Shown here: positions 58,321 to 64,000 of the stretch, one piece after another
Numbering within the stretch: the first letter of the stretch is position 1
Layout: each line of letters begins with the position of its first letter
Origin: Cladorrhinum sp. PSN259
Taxonomy: Eukaryota; Ascomycota; Sordariomycetes; Sordariales; Podosporaceae
Length of the DNA: 64,000 bases
NCBI GenBank assembly: GCA_033725935.1
Contig: MU867061.1
Location: forward strand, 744,001 to 808,000
Direction: 5' to 3'
Program-made: the position numbers and the translations under genes
Notes under the pieces: generated by a model
The model's input: the letters and a program-made list of their open reading frames with translations, nothing else
Databases searched by the model: none
What the model was told of the DNA's origin: nothing

Positions 58321-58888
58321 ATGCGCTTCTTGTCACTCCTGTCATCCATTGTGCTGTTGGGGATATCGGTGCTTGCACAGGAGCAAGCACCCCCAGGCGT
58401 CGCGTTTCTCTACAATGCCAACATCACGGTCGGTCTGTCGGTCGACGTCGGCGCGATTCCCTCCGGCAATGTCACTGTGATACCCGTCATTGGAGGAGCC
58501 TTGATCGGCCCCAAAGTCTCTGGTTTGTTTTGTTCTTTCATTCTCACATGTGTCCAGTCGGCATCAGCCGTCGTCAATCCCCTTCTCTAACGTGCGGTTT
58601 TGCTGTGTTCAAGGCAAAATCCTGGCTATAGGTGCAGACTGGGGACTGTCAACGCCCCAGGGTGCTTACTACTCGGACATGCGCGCCCAAATTCGCACCA
58701 TGGACAATGCCAATATCTACGTCCAGATGACAGGCCTCATGCAGCGGAGCGACGGCGTCATCTACGTGCGTGCGACCTTCCAGACCGGAAGTAAGGATTA
58801 CTGGTGGATGAACTACGCTTTTGCCTTTGGCACCATGAGGGCGTCCGGCACGGGTTTCATGGTTGAGATGTGGCATTTGACGTACTGA
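58321..58888 (+). CDS. Secreted DUF3237-family protein
   Basis: Two exons, 58321-58522 and 58614-58888, 158 residues; the intron is 91 bp. A signal peptide (MRFLSLLSSIVLLGISVLAQ) is followed by a single small beta-rich domain with the DUF3237 hallmarks VIGGALIGPKVSGKILAIGADW, then MRAQIRTMDNANIYVQMTG and the RATFQTGSKDYWWMN segment. Bacterial and fungal members form beta barrels; their biochemical role is mostly unknown. The first splice junction rebuilds the VSGKIL motif exactly. It is flanked by two other secreted-protein genes. Confidence 0.8.
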
Positions 58889-58973
58889 GGGGGAGAGGAC
58901 AAATAGATCTTATCTTAGTTTGACTGAATCAAACAAAAGTTGCCACATGACAAAAAGAGAGAAGAAAAAGCCC

Positions 58974-60287
58974 TCATTTCCCACTTCCATTATACGCAAT
59001 CCGATTGTTGGACCCCTTTGGATCGACGACCTTGCCCGTGACAGCAACGCTGAGAATGCGGTTAGAAACTGCGGGATGTCCATTTAGATTCTCCTTGGCG
59101 ATAAAGTACGCAGCAAGACCGGCGACATGTGGTGCGGCTATTCGCCGTAGAGAAAAAAACATTAATATCTTTCACATAATATTTTTACAACGCCAAAGAA
59201 ACAGAAACTCACCCATTGTGGTCCCAGTCAGGTAGCGCATGGCAGTGTTGCTACCAATATAAGCACTAAGAATCGTCATCCCCGGCGCAAATATATCGAC
59301 GCTCTGTCCCCAGTTGGAGGCAGCCGTGCGCCGGTCCAACCCATCGATGGCAGCTACAGTCAGGCAAGTAGGCGCGGAAGCCGGCGAGAAACCATTGGCG
59401 TCGCTGTCGCTGCTCCCGGAGCCAGCAACAAAGGTGAGGCCGGCGTTGGTCGACGCTAGCACTGCGGCGTTCAAAGCGGCCGAGTAGGATCCTCCGGCCA
59501 TCATGGCAATGACGGACTTCCTGGCGACCCCCCTGGAGACGGCGTCGGCGACGATCCAATTGATGGCCTGTATAATCCCGGAGATGGAGCCTCCGCCGTT
59601 CTTATCGAGCACCTTGACGGAAATGATGGTGGCCCTCTTGGCGACGCCGACGGTCCGGCCGCCGACGATGGACGCGACGGAGGTACCGTACCCCAATTCG
59701 TCCGTGTTGGGCGAACCAGGGACGAAGTTGGCGCCGTAAGAAGCGCGGCCGTTAAACTCTGTATGGGTGATTAGTACACCGGTGCCGATGACGTATACGC
59801 GCGCGCCGACGCCGGCGGTGGAATCGTAGACGTAGTCAGACGAGCCTTTCTCCTTGTGCGAGATGCGGCCGAGGTTCCAGGGCGCACTGTTCTGTGTGAC
59901 GGCTGCGCGGCGGAGCTTCTCATTCGCTGCTGCGGACTGCTCAAGGTCGGTGGCGTTGACGACCGTGTCCTTTTCGAGGTATTCAACGATTCCTGAAGAT
60001 CTGAGCTGCTTCAGACCGTCGGCATCGAGGTCGACTACGTAGCCCTCGAGCCCGGAGAGATTGATCTTGGCAATCACGCCCTTCTTGTTGGCACTTTTGG
60101 ACTGTGTGTTGATTGTGTTCTCGTGTGCTGTTTTGGCTGAGGCGCCGGTGCCGTCCTTGTACTTGACAATGAACCGGTCGCGGACAACGAGATCGGCCGC
60201 GACGTTGGCGTTGGTGATTGGGGCGTCGGCAGCCAAAACCAAAGTAATGAACGCCGAGGCGGAAGTCAGTGCTGCCCATAGCTTCAT
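58974..60287 (-). CDS. Subtilisin-like (S8) homologue with all catalytic-triad residues replaced
   Basis: Two exons: complement of 58974-59137 and 59213-60287, 412 residues; the intron is 75 bp. The signal peptide (MKLWAALTSASAFITLVLAA), inhibitor-I9-like propeptide (about 35-110, ending YLEKDTVVNA) and proteinase-K-like body (NSAPWNLGRISH) are all intact, and the frame has no stop. The triad is not: the Asp position reads VYVIGTG (Gly168), the His position reads GYGTSVAS (Tyr200, with the second His also lost, Ser203), and the Ser position reads TGTTMAAPHVAG (Thr357). The oxyanion Asn position is Ser290. It is therefore predicted to be proteolytically inactive. It may serve as a binding or decoy protein, or be early in decay; the intact frame, splice sites and secretion signals favour a kept protein. 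Confidence 0.85.
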
Positions 60288-61180
60288 GATAAACGTGTCG
60301 ATCACAGTTGGTAGGATCGAAACAAAGTAAGGGTGATTTGGTTTTTTGGAATAAGAATCATGTATATAAAATCCATACCAGCGAATGTTGCTCCATTTAT
60401 CTACATTTCGTCCAGTCAATGAGGGTTTCTTGAAGGCGTCGTTCCTCCCGTGGTCTAATATCGGCACCGACGGCTGACGGAATCCCAAGAGACCAAATTT
60501 CGGTCGTGGACGAAGACACAGACGTGTGCCGAGGGCTGAGGCGAAGGCAGAAACGCAGACAGATACGCCTCGATGGAATACCCAAGGACTTGGCTTTTGT
60601 TGTGAGAATGATTGGGTATTCGGAGATGAATTCAGGGCAAGGCTCCCCGAATCTTGTGGTCTTCAAATTGCCGATTCTCAAGCCCGTCCACAGCCGCAAA
60701 CTTATTAATTAACGTGGCCATGAGCCTCATTGGGTGGTCTCCAATGAATGGTGGCTGTGTTCAGATTCTGCAACATGCGAGACTGGGTCAGCCGCAGAGA
60801 TTGCCGGCAATTAGCTTGCGAGCAACTTCATGGCGTGCCTCTCTCGGAGTCGGGGGAACTGAAGATTACTCTGGTCATTAAAGTAGGACGTCGTTCTCCC
60901 TGTTAGTCCCATCGTTGTCCAAGGAGAGTCGGAACTCGGAAGAATGCTTGACATCTTGCCAGTCGGACCCAGTCCATCATAGCCGCATGCTTTTAGAACC
61001 ACGTGCTCCATGCTCATCGGGAATGACTTGTCTCCTTTTCGTCGAAACATTTTAAGTAGAAGAAGGGGCGTTACCAGAAGGTTAATTCCGGGAATTATTC
61101 TTTGGGTTCGGGAAAAAGTCCGCGATTGTGACTACCTATACTAGGATATTTCCCATCAAGGTGGCGCTAAGCCAGATCAA
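60288..61180. other. Intergenic spacer
   Basis: About 0.9 kb between two minus-strand genes; includes the subtilase promoter. No gene is supported. Confidence 0.5.
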
Positions 61181-62073
61181 CTACATGTAGATGCTACATG
61201 TATACTTGGTAGTCATTCGCAAAGTATTCATCTGCTCATCTTTGTCGTCTTCCTCGTCGTCCCCCTCGTAGTCATCCTCCACATCGCTCGCAACCCGAGG
61301 GATAAGCAAACCCAACAAGTCGGAAATACCCAGATCGTCAATCGAGACGTCCTTGGCCTCCATATCGAGATACTCCCAGTCTCGAGTCCAAAGCCAGTTG
61401 TCCTCTTCAGCCAAGGCAGGCACGTCTTGAGGGGTAAGCATGCTCACTAGCTTGGCAAGGTTATCGGCGAACTCATCGTGATTGCTCTGGCGCACCACAT
61501 CGCCAAGGTTGCCGACGGAATTCAACATGTATCCGAAAATATCACGATAGGTGGTGGGGGCGTTGACCTTAGTCTTGTAGTGAGATCCGACGCAGACTTG
61601 GCTCAGGATCTTGTCCAAGATGGCCTTGACTGCCAAGACAGCCTCCTCGCCCTGCTCCTGTACGTAATCCCTGCCTGCGACTGGCGGCGAGACAGACGAG
61701 TGGGTGGGATTCAGCACCTTGGAGGCTTCGACGCTATCTGTGCGTCAGTGTCGTGCACATGGAGTTATTAAGTACCAAGGTTTATCTCTGTTACTTACAT
61801 GAGATAATTGAATCTGATGATGCTGGCGTTTCTCTTCTTCACCTCCTCTTCATACTTGGCCGTGACCAGCTGGGCGATGTCAGGGTACTTCATGGCTGCC
61901 TCCCGAAGAAGGGGGAGATGGCTCTGGGGCTCGAGGCCATCGAGAGCGGCAGCCAAGTCTGAAGACATAGGGGCAGCAGGCTCAGTGGCAGCAGGCTCAG
62001 TGGAAACTTGAACTTGATTGTCCTGCTCGATCGAGTTCGAGTCGTCGCACGCTCGCTTGGCTGGTCGCTCCAT
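61181..62073 (-). CDS. Conserved-looking protein of unknown function with acidic tail
   Basis: Two exons: complement of 61181-61733 and 61799-62073, 275 residues; the intron is 65 bp. The second of two adjacent AG acceptors was used because the first brings a stop codon. The N-terminus has a KR-containing stretch (MERPAKRACDD) that could be a nuclear signal. A helical core runs from about 50 to 225 (MKYPDIAQLVTAKYEEEVKK; ILDKILSQVCVGSHYKTKVN), followed by a strongly acidic part (DVEDDYEGDDEEDDKDEQ). The helical layout recalls a fungal family with LPLLREAAMKYPDIA-type segments and no assigned function. No signal peptide or TM segment is present. Confidence 0.65.
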
Positions 62074-62642
62074 GATGTTGGATTGTTGATGGATCAGAGC
62101 TATCCGTCGTGGTCGAGGTGGGGAGTTTATCGGTCGAGGAAGGAGAAATTTATGGACCACTAGTCGCGTCCACTCGTGTCGACTCGTTGTGAGTAACTGC
62201 AAATAACAGCAGTCGAAAAAGTCGCGTTTCTGGAAGTGGCAACCTAATAGATATTTATAGGAAGGAGCTAGACAGCCAATACAGAAGCTCCAAAGGGGCT
62301 CGAAGGATCCGTTTGGAATTATTCTTTTTTAGTATGTCCAGTAAAATCAAATCAAGACTTGGAATATTGAAGGATAGCAAGGCAAACAATGACATGAAAG
62401 CAAGGATTGCACCAACACAGCTTGAGATGCCCATACACGACAAACACAGATTGAGAGCAAACTTGGATTCCTACTTGTGTGCACTACTTACCTTGACTAT
62501 ACCTAGGTATTTAGCTCGGAATTGAATATCCCAAGGGACAGAGTATTCAGGTACGGGATCTAGAAAAGAAGTTCCAAACCGGCGTATATTTGTTTCTATC
62601 TGCCTTGTTCTAATTTCATATCTGACTCGGATCAGTTCACAT
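62074..62642. other. Intergenic spacer
   Basis: About 0.6 kb with no supported gene. Confidence 0.5.
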
Positions 62643-63638
62643 CTACAAATAACTCCTAGTCTTGTCATCACAAAACTCCCAAAACTCCTGCGCCCTCCCA
62701 TTCCCTCCACCTTCCTTCGGCTTCCCAGCCTCAACCAAATCCTCCCTCACATGGTCGGCAACCTTACCCCAAGGCGTCACATAACACCCGTTCTTCTCAG
62801 CAGTAATATCCTCAGACAATCCAGCATACAGCTGCGTGGTAGCAGCCAGCTTGACCTCATGAAGAAGCGGCCAAGCCAGATAACTCAACATGGGCGTATG
62901 CCTAAACAGATTCGTCGAAGCCGCTCCGGGGTTGAGAGACACAGAAACAACCGGGCTCTCCTTTCCGATCTGCTGCCGCCGCGCCAATTCAGCAGATAAC
63001 AGGAAATTCCCCGTCTTCGTGTTGGTATAGTTCCTCGTTACATCCTTGGTCGGTTCGTGAATTTCGGACATGATGATTCCCCCCTTTGGGGCCGAGAGTT
63101 CAATCATTTGGCTTGCGGTCCAGACGACGCGGACGCTCCCGGGAGGACAAGAAGAAGCAGCAGCGGTGTGTTCTAGTAAAGGTAGGAGGAGCTGCGTGAA
63201 GAGAAACGGGCCGAGGCAGTTGGTCGCCAGTTGGAGGTCTATGCCTTGTTTGGAGAGACTGCCGAGTGGGGGCTGGGATACGCCCGCGTTGTTCCAGAGG
63301 ACGTGGAGTTTTGTTTCTTTGGATTTGAAAGTTTCGAACGAGGTTTTGATGGTGCTTAGGTCTGCGAGATCGAGGTGAAGGAATTCGAGGCTTGCCGTGC
63401 TTGGTACATCAGCGGAACTAGAAGCTTTGATCTCCTCGATGGCTTTGGACGCTTTCTCTTCGGAGCGGCCGGCAATGTAGACGCGGGCATTCTTCTGGTA
63501 GAGGACCTTGACGAGCTCGAGTCCGATTCCGGAATATCCGCCTGTGACTATGAAAACTTTTCCGGCTTGAGAGGGAATGTCTGTCTCGGAGAAGGATGGT
63601 TTGGGTGGGAAAAACTGTGACCACTGAGACTTGAACAT
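62643..63638 (-). CDS. Short-chain dehydrogenase/reductase, retinol-dehydrogenase-like
   Basis: Intronless, 331 residues from the ATG at 63638. Cofactor motif TGGYSGIG (32-39), NNAG (116-119) and catalytic Ser176, Tyr204 and Lys208 (YTNTK) are all present. The GRSEEKASKAIEEI segment after the second strand (Arg58) suggests NADPH preference. The layout matches the fungal retinol-dehydrogenase-like/WW-oxidoreductase-like SDR group, which acts on lipid or other hydrophobic carbonyls. No membrane segment is obvious in the chosen model. The neighbours give no pathway hint, and it is far from the polyketide cluster. Confidence 0.88.
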   Translation of the reverse strand: MFKSQWSQFFPPKPSFSETDIPSQAGKVFIVTGGYSGIGLELVKVLYQKNARVYIAGRSEEKASKAIEEIKASSSADVPSTASLEFLHLDLADLSTIKTSFETFKSKETKLHVLWNNAGVSQPPLGSLSKQGIDLQLATNCLGPFLFTQLLLPLLEHTAAASSCPPGSVRVVWTASQMIELSAPKGGIIMSEIHEPTKDVTRNYTNTKTGNFLLSAELARRQQIGKESPVVSVSLNPGAASTNLFRHTPMLSYLAWPLLHEVKLAATTQLYAGLSEDITAEKNGCYVTPWGKVADHVREDLVEAGKPKEGGGNGRAQEFWEFCDDKTRSYL

Positions 63639-64000
63639 GACGCTGGTCCTGTTGTTGAAGCGGTGGGTGATGGAGAAGAAAAGAAGTTGGGTGGAATAAA
63701 TCACGAGGAGAGCCGGTTTGGCTGGGAAGGGGTTAAAAAGTAATCGAAACAAGCACAAGTTCTCGATGCGACGCTGCACTGACGTGGCGTTTCCAACCTA
63801 AGATGGTTCCAACACAGTGCCAATAAGGGGGGTCAGCATTGTTACCAGATTCAGCAGTGTTGTAACCTCTCTGTTGAGCACCCTGTCTATTCTGTACGCT
63901 AAATGCACAGGGGGGGAGCTGTTCATAATGGCAGCTAATACAAAGTCCACCTCAAATCATCCTTTAAGTCCAAAGAGAGAATTTGTATGAATCTTTGTTG
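63639..64000. other. Right edge of the window
   Basis: Promoter side of the SDR; no gene is seen up to the window end. Confidence 0.5.

Noticed and set aside
1..64000. CRISPR arrays, bacterial operons, riboswitches or ribosome-binding sites.
   Set aside because: The sequence is eukaryotic with spliceosomal introns; no spaced direct-repeat array was seen.

Overview
The window is nuclear DNA of a filamentous ascomycete (Pezizomycotina, most likely Sordariomycete-like). The evidence is 55-90 bp spliceosomal introns with GTRNGT donors, CTRAC-type branch sites and YAG acceptors, monocistronic genes with long intergenic spacers, and families typical of these fungi: a non-reducing PKS, Zn2Cys6/AflR regulators, Ppo oxygenases, LysM proteins and a fungal STAND-type N-terminal domain. 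All gene models were built by eye from splice signals and reading phase; there is no transcript support.

Layout. 0-5.1 kb: end of a membrane protein and a six-exon STAND-N/ankyrin-like gene (-). 7.3-29.2 kb: an aromatic polyketide cluster. It holds an FAD-linked (BBE-type) oxidase (-), an SDR (+), an AflR-type Zn2Cys6 regulator (-) divergent from an AflR-like protein with no DNA-binding domain (+), a repeat-rich island with a palindromic TIR element, a four-exon flavin halogenase fused to an O-methyltransferase (-), a metallo-beta-lactamase thioesterase (+) and a SAT-KS-AT-PT-ACP PKS with no thioesterase (+). 31-38 kb: a secreted cysteine-rich peptide precursor, a membrane-anchored unknown and a Ppo/linoleate-diol-synthase-like oxygenase without the P450 cysteine. 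39-48 kb: a decayed membrane-protein gene, palmitoyl-protein thioesterase, a Tos4/Plm2-type FHA protein and a cytochrome P450. 48-52 kb: a LysM-CBM18-LysM secreted protein and a tiny protein of three CCCH zinc-ribbon repeats. 55-64 kb: an acidic unknown, a secretory lipase, a secreted DUF3237 protein, a subtilase with its catalytic triad replaced, a second unknown and an SDR.

How the cluster should work. The TE-less PKS builds an aromatic polyketide on its ACP and the metallo-beta-lactamase enzyme releases it, as in the ACAS/ACTE (atrochrysone) systems. The halogenase-methyltransferase fusion, which resembles AoiQ of Aspergillus oryzae in architecture, would chlorinate and O-methylate the product. 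The SDR and FAD oxidase are candidate redox tailoring steps. The AflR-type pair probably regulates the cluster. Anthrone oxygenase, EthD-like decarboxylase and emodin-type tailoring genes are not visible here, so the product is probably not a standard emodin derivative, or the cluster is incomplete. The best candidates for something new are the fused tailoring enzyme in this context, the split AflR pair, the triad-less subtilase and the triple zinc-ribbon protein.
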